Assembly: GCA_027704905.1 (NCBI GenBank)
Contig: CM051000.1
Location: forward strand, 9,405,072 to 9,469,071
Source: Muraenolepis orangiensis
Taxonomy: Eukaryota; Chordata; Actinopteri; Gadiformes; Muraenolepididae
Direction: 5' to 3'
DNA: 64,000 nucleotides
In this document: piece by piece, positions 1-18,090 of the stretch
How positions within the stretch are numbered: the stretch's first letter is position 1
Layout: every line of letters starts with the position of its first letter
Program-made: the position numbers and the translations under genes
The notes under the pieces: model-generated
The model's input: the letters and a program-made list of their open reading frames with translations, nothing else
The model's database searches: none
What the model was told of the DNA's origin: nothing

Positions 1-2028
1 ACTAGAGACAAACGTCTGGAGGTATAGCATACGCCACATTCAATCTAGATTGACTAGGGAGTCCTCGTAGAGACAGCATCTCTTACGCTGTCAAGTCACG
101 TGCTGAGCTCATACCTCACCGGTCGTCCACCTATACAAAGCAAGAGTGTTGTCGTATGCAGATTTTTGTCTTTAACATACAAAACTGTGCTCTGCCTACA
201 ATAACATTTTTTTAGATATAAACAATTCCTAGCCATCGCAATTCTATTATTAAGCACAAACATATGTAGGCTACACTATGCTGCTATGCCCTGAACATGA
301 AGGCTGCATGTCTCTAAACAGCCCCTACGACGTCAACACATGCTGAGGCAATTGTGAGCATGTTGTGCCCTTTGTGTGACGTGAACAGATTTGAGACTCG
401 TGATGGAAAAATTATTGTAGAATATACTGTAGATATCATGTAAACAAGGCCATTGACAGCACCCTCTCACCCTCAAAGATACAGTACATCAAGTAAAAAA
501 ACAACATACATCTGCATTTGTGGGACAACTTCCCAAACATACATAGCACACAATTCCCATATTTGTGTACTTACTTATTTGTGTACTTGTATTTACATTT
601 TCACAATGTTATTGAAGATTCGATTTTAGAAATGCCCAAAATGCTGAGATGTAGAGCATCATGCTCAAAGACATCAGACAAAATCCTTGATTGTGAAAGA
701 TTGCACCCTATAGTTCTCCCTATAGTGAGTATCCTAATAAGTAAATAAGATAATTCCTTCGTAAACACACTTCGTAAACACAAAAAAAACACAGAAGCAC
801 AATTCTAGATGTACTATTCATTAAAAAATGATTCACCAGCTTTACCCTGAATATCTTTTGATTGAATTGCTTCCATAAAATAACCAAAATTCTAAGTCCC
901 TGCATTTGACTATAGAAATAAGTAGGACTTATTTATCACTTGTTGGAAAAACAAATTAAAGCGGTAGCTAAAAATGTAGTCTTTCGACCAAATACCCACG
1001 AGAGCAGCAGGGTTTGGTAAAGGTAAATCCAATAAGTTGGCAGAGAACAATATTAGGTCCAAGGACCGGTGTTTTCTCAAGGCTTGGAAAGATTGCTTCA
1101 TTCCACAGTAAAGTAATATAAGAAAAGGCTTAGTGCGAGAAAAAAGATGAGTGTCCATGTAGTCACCAAGTTTGCCTGAGAAATTTGACTGGGCAGCAGG
1201 AAGCCAGTATTTCTATATTATCTATATTCTTTTCTCTAGTGTGGATCGTGTTATGATGGCTGGAAGATCCTTGGAGGACACCGTATGTATAAATGTCAAC
1301 GATTTGAAATGTCAACTATCATAGATTTTTTTTTTGATCTAAACGTTCAGCCATGCATTAACTCTACATGTGTCATAACCGTTCAGACAGTGACCTGTTT
1401 TAATCCAATCAAATCCTCGGAAAAGAGTGAGCCTTGCATTCTTGATTTTGTGGGTTTCTTTGGCAGGTTATTTAAAATGTGAATCTTGCCGGCTTGTCTT
1501 TTATTTGGTACAGATTAGTATGGAGGGTTAAACTAAATATACTGTATAACTAAATCCTGCAGCCTGGCTTTTGATGGATGTGAGTATAAATGTGATGAGT
1601 AATGATAAAGGTATATATAAATTAATAAATAAATAAACCTAAACATTAATGTAAAACAATTAAGCATTAAAAAAAACATAATTATTAAGTATTCATTAAT
1701 TTAGTATTTTATTATATAATTATTTATTTGTTCATTTATTTAAGCATTTTATTATTTCATGACATATTTATTCATTTATTTAAGCGCTTCAACATATAAT
1801 TATTTTAATTGTATTATATATTTATTTATATATTTCGTTTTTTGGCACCTTCTAACCCTCCGTAGATAAGACATGGCGGCAGTGAAATGACATGAGATGA
1901 CTTTTCCCAAAGACAGTGACTTTACAGTACTGTGTAGAAACGCCTCACACTTCCTCTGACGGCAGCGGCGGTGGGGATAGCCCCACTGGAGAGATGAAAC
2001 TAACTAAAAACGAACTGTCAACACTTAC
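1..2028. other. MEGF11 intron, partly very AT-rich
   Basis: This is intron sequence downstream of the third MEGF11 coding exon. No EGF-like cysteine pattern is visible on the minus strand. Positions 1615-1850 are very A/T-rich with repeated ATTTATT-type words. Nothing else could be assigned. Confidence 0.6.
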
Positions 2029-5140
<3,112 letters not shown>

Positions 5141-5142
5141 CT

Positions 5143-5174
5143 GTGGAGAGAGAGAGAGGAGAGAGAGGAGAGAG

Positions 5175-5225
<51 letters not shown>
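5143..5225. repeat. GA microsatellite acting as a polypyrimidine tract
   Basis: The imperfect GA tract reads as CT on the minus strand. It ends 2-3 bases upstream of the acceptor (CCACAG, intron ending at 5141) of the MEGF11 start-codon exon, so it is that intron's pyrimidine tract. Confidence 0.85.
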
Positions 5226-5229
<4 letters not shown>

Positions 5230-6771
5230 GTCATTTAGGAAGATTTCACCCAAGGTGACTTGCAAGTCAGGATTGTTCCTGACTTGCTGAGGAACAATCA
5301 CATCATTGAATGACAGCATTGCAATTGGAGTAACTATGCCAAGTGATGCAAGAGCAAACAACAACAACAACCTGGAGACAGTGCAGTCCTATAAGTGAGT
5401 ACTTATAGGAATGTATTCGTTTTTTATAACAAAAGTGGATAAATAGACAGATATAGAGTGCAGCAGAAGACAGAGAGAGAGGTCCATAGCAGGGAAGGAA
5501 GAATAACGAAAGGGAAGCAGTTGCTGTTTGTGCCGTGGATGAAGAAAACAAACAGTGAAATAAGGACAGAAGACGGTTTCCCTTCCAGCAACAGACAGAC
5601 TCAAACGGCATTCAAAATGTGAACACAATAAAAAATAATAATAATAACAAAGACAAACAAAAACTACTACTTCGAAATACCAATGAGACGAGAGCTCTTA
5701 TTTCAGAGTGCGTGGTGGTGGATGTCTTAACCTGTGAGCATTGATTAACAATGACCCACAGGTGTGCAGCCTCACCAGCCAATCAGTCTAACTCAGGCTA
5801 GCTGCTTAAACCCAGCCACCAACCACACACACTCCACAGACCCCTTTAATGTAAAAAAGTAGTGCCCTGACCGGAACATCTCAAATACTCAGGTCTACCG
5901 CCCTTCAGAAGATTCATTGCTGTCCATTTTTCGGCAGGTGTGTATTGAAATATACACCTGAAAAGGTCTGAACAGGGAGCCTACTTTCCCAGCTGTCTAT
6001 TGTCAAATTGTAGAGGAAAAACAGTTTACATTGTGGGTGTGTTTGTGTCTTGCGTGTGACTTTGTATGTGTTGATGTGCATGTGCAAAGCATGCACCTGA
6101 CTTATGTGTGTTTATATGTGTGTATATGTTTCTATTGGTGTGGTGTATTGGATATTTAAGGGCCATCCATTCTAATGACACCGTTTCAGGTTTGATTTTA
6201 CATAAATCATATAAAAAATAAAAAAAAGAGTGACGCAAGTCAAGTTAAGCAACCGTCAGAGTTAAGTAACCACGATTCATCCCAATAGAAAAACAATGTA
6301 ACTCCCGTCCCCGTGTGTTGGAACCATTACACATAATGTATCCACTCTGGCTTTGCTGCAACTCTCGGAGCAATTCAACCTCATTAATTACCTCACCGCC
6401 GTCGCTACCCACAGAGACGGGAAATGCTTTTAGCTGCACACTAAAGCGTTATGCACAGAGTGTACAATCTGCTGCAGGTCTTCCGAACTATCGCTCTGGC
6501 GTTTGGACGGAATCAAGGGAAGTCAGAGACCCCCCCCACCCCCCCGCCTTTCGAAAGTAGTACAGTAGTACACACACACACACATGGGTATCGATTACGT
6601 TGAAACAACTGTTTTCACTTCCAGTCTCAGATCATTGTAGAGTTCCACTGTCCAATAGGGTTGCTTGTGGATGGCGGTTTTCCCTTTAATCACAGTCTAC
6701 AGCGTGCCTGAGCCACCACTTGTTTCATTACCGCAACTAACAAACCAGATAGCTGGATACCGGAAGGTCTA

Positions 6772-6813
<42 letters not shown>

Positions 6814-9800
6814 TGCACATTGGCTTGGTGCGTTCATCTTTGTGTGAGTGTGTGTGTGTGTGTGTGCGTGCGTGCGTGCACAAAAGCGTTAGCTCAGATG
6901 AGCTGGTTCTGCTTTATGTGAATACGAAGTCACAGAGACAGGAAATCAATACAAAATACTGTTATTGTTAGTGGAACGCCGTTCCTCCAGGCCTGTTTAA
7001 TGTCTCAGAACAACAAGGTTTAGTGCTGTCAGATGGTGGCTGCGGACGGCCCTGGCTCTTAATACACTGGCCCACTGACTAACACATGTGGGGAAAACAG
7101 ACGGGTCACTCGTTCTACCACTACTACAATTACTTTAGACTCGATTATCCTGATCCGAAGACTGGATATTCATGCTCGAAAGATGCTTGCAACAGACCCA
7201 ACGTTTAGTTTGGGGGCTGAACAGATTGAATTACAACACGTTAATGGCTGCTAGAGAAGCAGAAGCATGATGCTGCCTTCAACCGATTTGATTTGTGGCA
7301 GAAGGGGGGGGGTCGTTGTGGGTGGGGGGGGCAAGTGTAAGACAGTGTCTTACTTGCCGCACAGCACAAAGGACGTGAGGAAGTTAATGTACATATGAAC
7401 GTTAAGACCAAATACACCAGCCTTTTATAGGCAACCAAGCGGACCAGCAGAGCCCCCTGCAGCCTTACCAAGCGGCATCGTATTGTACTTGTTACACAGA
7501 CTTTGACGCGGCAAGGCGCTGATGGATGGCTTGTGGTTTTGGACAGTAAGAACAGGGCAATCCGTCAGCTTGTCATGTTGTTTACAGTGTCCATACAAGT
7601 GTTAGTACAAGTTACTGGGTCTTGGCCAGGTAGGAGGAATCCGTTGAAATTCAATATAAATTCAAAACAAACTTCATTGTACGGATATACAGCGAGATAG
7701 TGCCCGTAAAAACAGCTCTGAGGCCAAGGCTCTGAGAGTGGAAAACCATTTAGCATCACACTGGGGTTTTACCACACCAGCCTACAATACATGTTTAGTT
7801 GTGTTTAATAAGCATAATATTAAAAAGGACTCCTCGCTGAACTTTATTGGAAATTAGCTGTCAACCTCCGAATGGATAGTACAATGAATAGTCGCTAATT
7901 CAATTTATGTTAAGCTGATTGTATAACCTTAAAGCAAATGTACATGACTTGATAGTTATAGATGCAAATGTTGGTAGTAAGTGCAGATTGTGTTTGTTTG
8001 GCTAGAACAAAGATATTCCATATCGATCATGCAATAAGTTAGTTGGTTCCGATTGGATGCAGGGCTGCTTGCAGAGACTATGTTTCAGTCTAAATCAAAT
8101 GGGCTTTCTCCATTACGCACTAAATATATAGTTGCCATTGCCATGTGATTGATAAAAAAGGCATTAGTGGTCCTTTTTGCATTGTAACTGCAGCACATTC
8201 ATCAGCCTTCGATTAAGGAAATCACATTTTTTTTCTGTTTAACAGGCGATAAACCAGATGAAACTCTCTCTCTCTCAGACCATAGTAGACCATCTAACTG
8301 CATAATCCTGACTCTTGTCTGATATATATTTAAGCTTCATTGGAACATTGTGCGGCTGGAATACATTTGGTGGTTGGTCTAAGATGGTTTAAAAAGGTTA
8401 CAAGTAATCCAAATACGTTGTTTGTGGACGTATGTCCGTAGAAACCGGTAAATGGTTTCCATAATTACGCAAAGGGCTAGTGGTCCTAACGATATGCAGT
8501 CTTAATGTCACTACTTACATTACTAACACTACTTACAGTACATTACTAATAAGACTGCTAGGTGTCTTACTATGAAAAATACCATATTAGTGCTCATGTA
8601 ATCTCAGATCTAGCAGTCCTACCATTTTAGAGCAAAACTTCTGGAGGGAGATGGCACAGAGCCAGGGCCAGAAACCCCAAACTGAAAGGGGTGTAGCTAC
8701 GCCTTGTTTCCTGTTTCATTACGGAGATGTTCTACCAAAGAGAAAGTCATCCGTGTGAGTGGAGGAAGCTTTCAGAAAGGGATTTTAATTGTAAGTGTAT
8801 TTCGACAATGTCTATACGGTGTTGATTTGAAACCTCTACAAACATTTTTACAGTTGACTTGTGCTGGCCACATTTGTGTTTGCTGTCAGCCAATTGCGTG
8901 CCTCCAGATCTAGCGACATGATTGGGTCGAAAAGAGAAAAAAAAATGAAGCGAAAGAAAGTGACGCCCAGTTCACCTAGGTTTGAGCTTGTCTGCCATCC
9001 TCAGATGCCAGATAGGAGTCTAAAGTCTGATTTGTTAGACTACTGCTCTGAATAGTACTCTGCTGATGGAACACTTTTATTACAAGCATGTGTCTTTGAA
9101 AATAACTTTCTATGCTCCTTTTGGCATTGCACCAATCTGCAAAATCACCATAATGCCCCCCCCCCCCCGCCCCCCTCTCCCCCTCCCCTTCATTCATCCT
9201 TCATCGTGTCTTAATCAATGCTCTGCTATTGACTAGAGGCAGAGAGGGTGCCGGGATAGCTATTGATGGACCTGAGTCCGAGCCAATAGATTGATCGACT
9301 TGGCCCCCTTCTATCTTAAAGTCATACTACTCATGTTGATTAAGGGCTTCCTGTATGTTGCTGCTGACGAGCTCAAATTCTAATTGAACTTGCAACACAA
9401 GCTTGAAAAAACACCAGCCTAGAAATGGCTGCAGGTCAACCGATGAACGAAGTCAGGAATGATTTTTCAACTCCTCTTGGCAGAATCTCTAATGAGAACG
9501 CTGCTCGCTAAACCACACCGGGATCTTACGACGAGGTCCTTCGATGAAAAGAGGTCCTGATACGCTCTTGACAGGTAAGTACGCCATTATCCAGAAGCTA
9601 CGCTTAGCAGGCCGTTCAAGTCATCACTCATGTCATATTCATGTCCGAGTGCTCCATTCCTCACATCGTACGTTGAGTGTTAGGTAGGTGTTGTTTTGCG
9701 GTCACGGTGATAAGAAGCATAGGTGTCCGTCCACCTTGACTCCAGACAAGGCAGATGAATAAATTACACTGCGGTATACGTTGAACGCAGTCATCACTCT

Positions 9801-10484
9801 GTAACATTGACAGAATCCCCAAAATCCACATGAGCTGGTTGATAATTTGCAATAACAATAAATTGCAAACGTGCATCAGCTGATCAACTTCCAGTATAGG
9901 ACCATTGCTCGTCATTTTAGAAAATAGAATAATTGTCTCAACATAAATAGTTGTGTCCGTGTTCGTTCAGTGTCCTCGACCTGGCAACCCGACGTGAGCT
10001 CCGAGTCTGGGGAGGAGGAGGAGGAGGAGGAGGCGGCGGCGGAGACAACTCTCTTCAATATTGTGAATTTGCACTGCAGTTCCCGTTTTTGGATGCTCAT
10101 GTGTCGCATTGTTACATTAAGCTCCTTTAAAGCAGTTTTATTTGGAGCATCTGTACTTTACTTATTTTTGGTTGTCTGTTTCTTCACGACATGGTTTATC
10201 CTAATTCTGTACCTTTCCAAACTAGAGACTAAAGAGGACAGACACAGTGTCCCTCGTGGGCAGTGCTCTTCCTCATGGTCTCCTCCGTCTCATGACACCT
10301 GGGGCTGTATCACTGGAACTAGGGATGAAATAAGCTAACCCCTGGTTTTGTTGATGTAAAAGCTTTTTTGAACCGGGTGGGGGTGAAGATATATATATAT
10401 ATATATATATATAACCCACGTTGGGTTGCTGTCTCTCTCACTCTTTTATATATAAATATATATATATATATATATAAATATATA

Positions 10485-10553
<69 letters not shown>

Positions 10554-11127
10554 TATATATAAAAGAGAGGGAGACAGAGAAAAGTTTTTGCCCTGCAGGA
10601 TTGAAGAGAAGACAATGGATGGGGATGAGGAAGAGCATCAGTCACGTCGAGACCAGGCAGCGCTGGTCTGTCCCACTAGAGTGCACAACATTATAATTAA
10701 GAGCACCGTCTAATTCACAAAACGTTGGGAACGCTGTGTTATCTGTGCTAACGTGTGTTATGACATTTCCAACAACAAATCATTTGAAAAAGAAATGACT
10801 TGCAGCAGGGGAATTCTGTTTACCATTAGACCGTATGCCAGGAAAACAATTATGGTGGGGTTCAGAATTGAGAGGTTATGGCAACAGCATGGTAGCTGCT
10901 GACAGTTATTGTTTGGGTTATTGTATTGATAAGGCCAGTTTTCTATTTCCTAACGTAAAGTGTGTTTTCAGTATCAGAAATTGGCTGTAAAAAACATAGG
11001 TTTTTTTGCAATGTGAAGACAGACTGAATAATGATTAATGGTCTTGTTTCCAGTGGGAGCCTTTTACTTGGGTGTAGAAAGTTTACAATGACTAGGGATA
11101 TGCATGAATCCCTAAGTTGTTGCGATA
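5226..11127. other. Non-coding region upstream of MEGF11
   Basis: No conserved coding exon was found here. It holds a dispersed repeat at about 5738-5828 (see 17978), a TG tract at 6775-6812, homopolymer G/C runs near 7305-7332 and 9155-9175, another dispersed repeat at about 8760-8930 (see 32300), and TA tracts at 10390-10560. The 122-codon open frame at 9970-10338 starts with an acidic (GAG)n stretch and has no recognisable domain; I treat it as chance. A non-coding first exon of MEGF11 may lie here but cannot be located by eye. Confidence 0.55.
10390..10563. repeat. (TA)n microsatellite cluster
   Basis: Two alternating TA tracts (10390-10413 and about 10447-10563). They are separated by a spacer and flanked by CTCTCT/GAGAG words in inverted orientation, so the block can fold on itself. 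Confidence 0.9.
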
Positions 11128-12150
11128 GTGGTTCCAATCGGTAGTCCCTGTAGTCCCTGTCCACACCGAGACCTGGCTGTCACCATTGATGATGCTGTGT
11201 TGACACCTACTCGGACAGCAAGGAATCTGGGTGTGACCCTGGATGACCAACTGTCGTTCTCAGCAAACATTGCCTCGGTGACACGCTCCTGCAGATTCCT
11301 CCTCTACAACATCAGGAAGATTCTGCCTTTTTTCACTGAAAGGATGCGCAGGTGCTCATCCAGGCTCTTGTCATCTCCCGGCTGGACTACTGCAACTCCC
11401 TCCTTGCTGGCGCCCCGGCATTTGCCGTCAGGCTGCTGGAGCTCATTCAGAAAGCTGCAGCTCGCCTGGTGTTCAACCGACCCAAGTTCTCTCACACATC
11501 TACCCTCCTTCGGTCTCTACACTGGCTACCTGTAGCTGCTTGCATCCAGTTCAAGACCTTGGTGCTAGCCTACAAGGCAGTAAAAGGTACTGCTCCATCC
11601 TACCTCCAGGCAATGGTCAAGCCCTACATCCCTGCCCGTCCACTTCGCTCTGCTTCTTCGGGCCGTCTGCTTGCCCCCTCGCTTAGGGGCCCTTGTGGCC
11701 GATCTACGCGGTCACGGCTCTTCTCTGTCCTGGCCCCAATTTGGTGGAACAAACTCCCCATGGATGTCAGGACTGCAGAGTCACTGCCCATCTTCGGCCG
11801 CAGGCTGAAATCCCATCTCTTCAGGACACACTACCCGGATCCTCCCTCGTAGCGCATCCTCTTATCACTTTTACTAGTGTCTTACTAAGTCGATTGTTAG
11901 GTAGATATTGTTCTATATTGCTTGCCAACTTATTGTACTTTTACCTTACTGTACTTTTAGCTGAACGTATTGTATTTTTACTTGAGCACTTGTTCAGTCC
12001 TTTGAGACTTAGAAATTAAATGCAGTTTTGACTTGACGAGTGACGAGATGTTCTCTTACCTTCCTTTGTTGAAACACACTATTGTAAGTCGCTTTGGATA
12101 AAAGCGTCTGCTAAATGACTGTGTTAATGTAATGTAATGTAATGTAGTCT
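11128..12150 (+). mobile_element. L2-type LINE, reverse-transcriptase C-terminal fragment and 3' tail
   Basis: The frames encode ARNLGVTLDDQLSF, then (after a one-base frame change near 11345) QALVISRLDYCNSLLAG, FKTLVLAYKAVKGTAPSYLQ and LFSVLAPIWWNKLP. This is the typical C-terminal region of fish L2-like non-LTR retrotransposons. The 3' end carries GTCGCTTTGGATAAAAGCGT and a (TGTAA)n-type tail ending near 12146. It is 5'-truncated and frameshifted, so inactive. Confidence 0.9.
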
Positions 12151-14420
<2,270 letters not shown>

Positions 14421-14650
14421 TAGATTAGATACATAGATACATTTATTGTCATTGCACAGCACAAATACAGTACAGCAAAAAATAATTTGGCATCCAACAA
14501 GAGTGCAAATGTTGCAGTAAAGTGCATGGTTGTTACGACCCAGGACGAGGGACGTAAAAATGGTAATATATAATGTACAGTGGTTAAATAAGATGTAAAA
14601 ACTGATGTAAAACATACAGTGTGTATCTGATGCTGTGACATTTTGTAGGT
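14421..14650 (-). mobile_element. LINE 3'-end fragment, family 1 (TAGATTAGATT type)
   Basis: Shares ATTGTCATTGCACAGCACAA, ATACAGTACAGC and GCAAATGTTGCAGTAAAGTG with copies at 37706 and 56998. In the 56998 copy this sequence is the 3' UTR of a minus-strand non-LTR element, so this copy also reads on the minus strand. Confidence 0.75.
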
Positions 14651-14813
14651 CTATATGATGAATATGCCTCAGCTATGTAACACAACATTTAATTGAGTAT
14701 TTCGTTCCAGATGTCAATATTGGATAGGCACCTTAATGCCTGCTGCTTGAAAACATAAACCAATTGCTGTTTCAGTTTTTTGTCAGATAGATAGATAGAT
14801 AGATAGCAAACAA

Positions 14814-14849
<36 letters not shown>

Positions 14850-16162
14850 ACGCACACGCACACACATACACATCCAGAGGGTTTAGATTATGAAGTACCG
14901 GTAGTTAAAAGGAGTGCGGAATTAATCATCATCGAAAAGAATTGAGACCTAGAGAATGACAAAGCCCCAGCAACCAAAGCCCCAGCAACCAAAGCATCCA
15001 GAAACCAAAGAAATTTCACAAGCAAAATTTCATGCAACTTCTAACATGTTGGTTTTATCGTGCACATTTTGTAACAAATGGTATTGTGTTGTAATAAAAG
15101 TTTTCTTCCATGCATGATTTATTTGGTAGGAATGCCACCGGCGAACAGATGGACAGAAGGCAGACAGACAGAAAGACAGACAGACGAGAATGAGGCCGGC
15201 CATGCCTATTGACAGACACTGAGAGTTACCACAGAAGAGGGGGGTTAGCAGAGACGTTCCCTCGGGGGAAGCCCTCACAGTCAAAAGAAGATGTGGTATA
15301 TCAGCAGTATTTGTAAAAAGTCACACACAGATGGAGGGGGAGAATGGCCCCGTTTGTCACAGAGATAAACAGTGTAATAATTGATCGTTACATAAACGGT
15401 GGAAGAGCTGAAGGTTTCAGGTAAAGCCCTGGTCTTGTGGGAGTTGTGTGACTATAACATGCGTCCTGCATACACTATTTTGAAGCTGTGGATTTGATCG
15501 CTGCTCTTGCTGAATAATAACTCCCACATATCCATCTTGTACTCTGAGCTTCGTCCTGCAGGGGTTTCCATTGTGTGCCACAAAGTAAAGCTTGCTTATA
15601 ATGCCATGGTAATTCTTCAATTTTTTGAGATATTCATATAATCTGCAAAATGTTACTCATGTTTCAGGTCATTTAGAAACAAAAAAGAAAATCATAGCTA
15701 GCCCAGTAACTTCTGGTTAATATTGTTATGTTATTTTAAACGTCTTCATATTTAAATAACAACAGACAATTTGTTCACATAATGGGATTTAAAGTGAACT
15801 CAACAGTATTAAAGCTGTTTATTTTTACCAATGGGTAACATGAAATATATTTCGGTCTGAAAGATCTCTTTAATTCAGGCACACTAAACCTTTCCCAAAA
15901 ATGTGACCTTTTCTTCTACTTGTGTTGGTATAAATGAGCTAGTCTTCTTTTTTTTTTACTTCTTCACTTCAATTAGTAGTTACTCTCAAACTAAGTCCCA
16001 GCCAAACCTTCAATGACCAAGCTGTTGAAAGCATTGCGCTAACAGCAACATATCTAATGTCAACATCCACAGCAGTTGAGCACTCATTAATAACTATTAT
16101 ATAACTATAATTATCTGATGTAATCCTTCTTCACATATTCAACTTGGGTATACTTTCTAATT
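14651..16162. other. Non-coding stretch
   Basis: A CA/CG-CA tract at 14813-14868 preceded by (GATA)n, and an (AGAC)n-like stretch near 15150-15187. No gene or conserved exon was recognised. Confidence 0.55.
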
Positions 16163-16424
16163 GGGGCGGCAGGATAGCTCATTCTGTTGGGACTTGGCTT
16201 GGGAACCCGAAAGGTCACCGGTTCAAGTCCCCATACACCTGGGCACTGCTGAGGTGCCCTTGAGCAAGGCACCAGACCCCGACACTGCTCCCTGCGGCAC
16301 TGTATATAAAAATAGCTGCCCACTGCTCAGATTACTAGGATGGGTAAATGCAGAGGAACAAATTTACTGTGTGTACATGTATGTGACCATTAAAGAGGAT
16401 TCAATCCTCCAGATTTAGATTTTG
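16163..16424 (+). mobile_element. tRNA-derived SINE, nearly complete
   Basis: The head resembles a tRNA gene: an A-box region at about 16173-16190 and a B box GGTTCAAGTCC at 16220-16230. The body has CACTGCTGAGGTGCCCTTGA and GCCCACTGCTCAGATTACTA. The tail is AATAAAG-like followed by the palindrome GAGGATTCAATCCTC. The same body and tail recur at 3369, 37040, 41660 and 59996, which defines a dispersed family transcribed by RNA polymerase III. Confidence 0.85.
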
Positions 16425-17977
16425 AATTCACATAGAGTCAAAGATGAGGTTCCTATCGTAACCTACACATCACACAACAATCAAATTGAAACCTTTAATC
16501 ATTCTCCCTCCAACAGTTATCAAGGTTACAAACGAGTAAACACAGTGGAAAAACTAGAAAAATAGGACTTGTCTCCCTGACTGTCCACCATCTATGTTTC
16601 AAAGAGTTTCAAATTGAGTTGCTGCATTGTGTTGATGTAGCTAAATCGTTACAATCAGACACAATCGCGCTATGGGAAATCATTGATTACGAGCTACCAT
16701 AGCCTTGCCAAATTGCAGACCACACAAGAGGCATATTGATTGTCACAAATAGAGAAACATCTCTTTTCAGTAAAGCAACTCCCTGCTGTGCTCAGCTGGA
16801 CTTTGTATAATCTGCTATAATGCTTCCAGCCCTCGGAGGCTTCTCCCTTCCTAGGGAGACTATCAAAGCTGGTTAACTTGAAGGCCACGACTTCCTTCCT
16901 CGCCAGCATCCCAAGCTGGAAGTGTGGATGTTGGAAAAGTAACCAAGCAAGCAACTCAAAGACCAGTAGATTCCTTAAAGGTTCTCCATTGGTGCCATGT
17001 GGTATGATTTGGTTCTATTTTTTTAGAAGAAATGTATTGTATGGTATTGTTATGAAATCATGTAAGCATGTTAATATTCGGAATAATATAATATGACTTG
17101 CTGTGCTCAATATATTTTAACACAGAGGTGTTTTGGTCACTTTAATAACACACAATGTCTTGGTCTGAGGCACCTTGTGCTGGTCTGTACTTACTTAAAA
17201 TGTTTGTAACCTTTCGGCATGTTGGGACTCCACACACAGTTAAATCCCGTTTCCCTTGTCCATCTGGTCCATCTTAGGACCCACCTGACTAACTAAAACA
17301 ACTGCAAGATTTCTTTCGCCACTGGAAATCGCATCAAAACTCTGGCCCCAGTATATCACAGGAAGATTCTGAGAAGCTCGTCTATGCCTGCATGTCCTCA
17401 AGGTTGAACTGCAGAACTATTCATCCCTCGCAGAAGAACCAACGCAGGTATTCTCTGAACAGTGCTGTGAGGATCCTGGTGAGAAAAAACCTGGAATATT
17501 CCCTTTGCACCGGCTCCCGGGCTGCTGTAAAGTTATAACTGCATAAAGTTATTCAGCTATAGAGTGTAATATCATCTTTCAACATGGCCAATGTTCGTTG
17601 GTAATTCTCATATATCATTTTCCACATTTTGTGTTCATCGTTATTAGAATAATAAAGCTCTCTTTTGGAGTTGACACAATAAACGATCACAAAATATTCC
17701 AAAAACAACAAAACCATTGTCGAAAAGATGCCTACTAGTTTTTGCTCATACTTTTTAATCAATACTCAGCAATTCATTGCATTCTATAGTTATTCAGTGG
17801 AAGGTTAGTCTCAACAGGAAGTAGAGTCCTCCTCAAGAAACAGACACATTCACTTTGAGTTTGTCCTTGATGAACTGGGTTCCATTGGTCTCCATCTACT
17901 TGCCGACAACTTAGCAGAATAACGGTCTGTCTCCATGCTCGTCTTCTGTTTGTTTGGAGACCGCTATGGAGTGTGTG

Positions 17978-18090
17978 TGGTTGGTTGGCTGGTTTAAGCA
18001 GCCTCACATGACCCCAGTCAGACTGATTGGAGTCTGCGGCAGCTGGATGAGGCTGCACACCTGTGGGTCCTCGTTAATCAAGGCCAAAAG
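17978..18090 (-). repeat. Dispersed repeat, inverted relative to 5738-5828
   Basis: The reverse complement shares ACCCACAGGTGTGCAGCCTC, CCAATCAGTCT, GCTGCTTAAACC and CAACCAC, in the same order, with 5738-5828. The family is unnamed here. Confidence 0.7.

Noticed and set aside
9970..10338. 122-codon frame with acidic start and hydrophobic stretch as a small membrane protein
   Set aside because: No recognised domain, no splice context, and the acidic part is a GAG/GGA repeat; chance is more likely.
11128..11852. Host gene with reverse-transcriptase similarity
   Set aside because: 5'-truncated, frameshifted, with an L2-type 3' tail and another copy at 46826.
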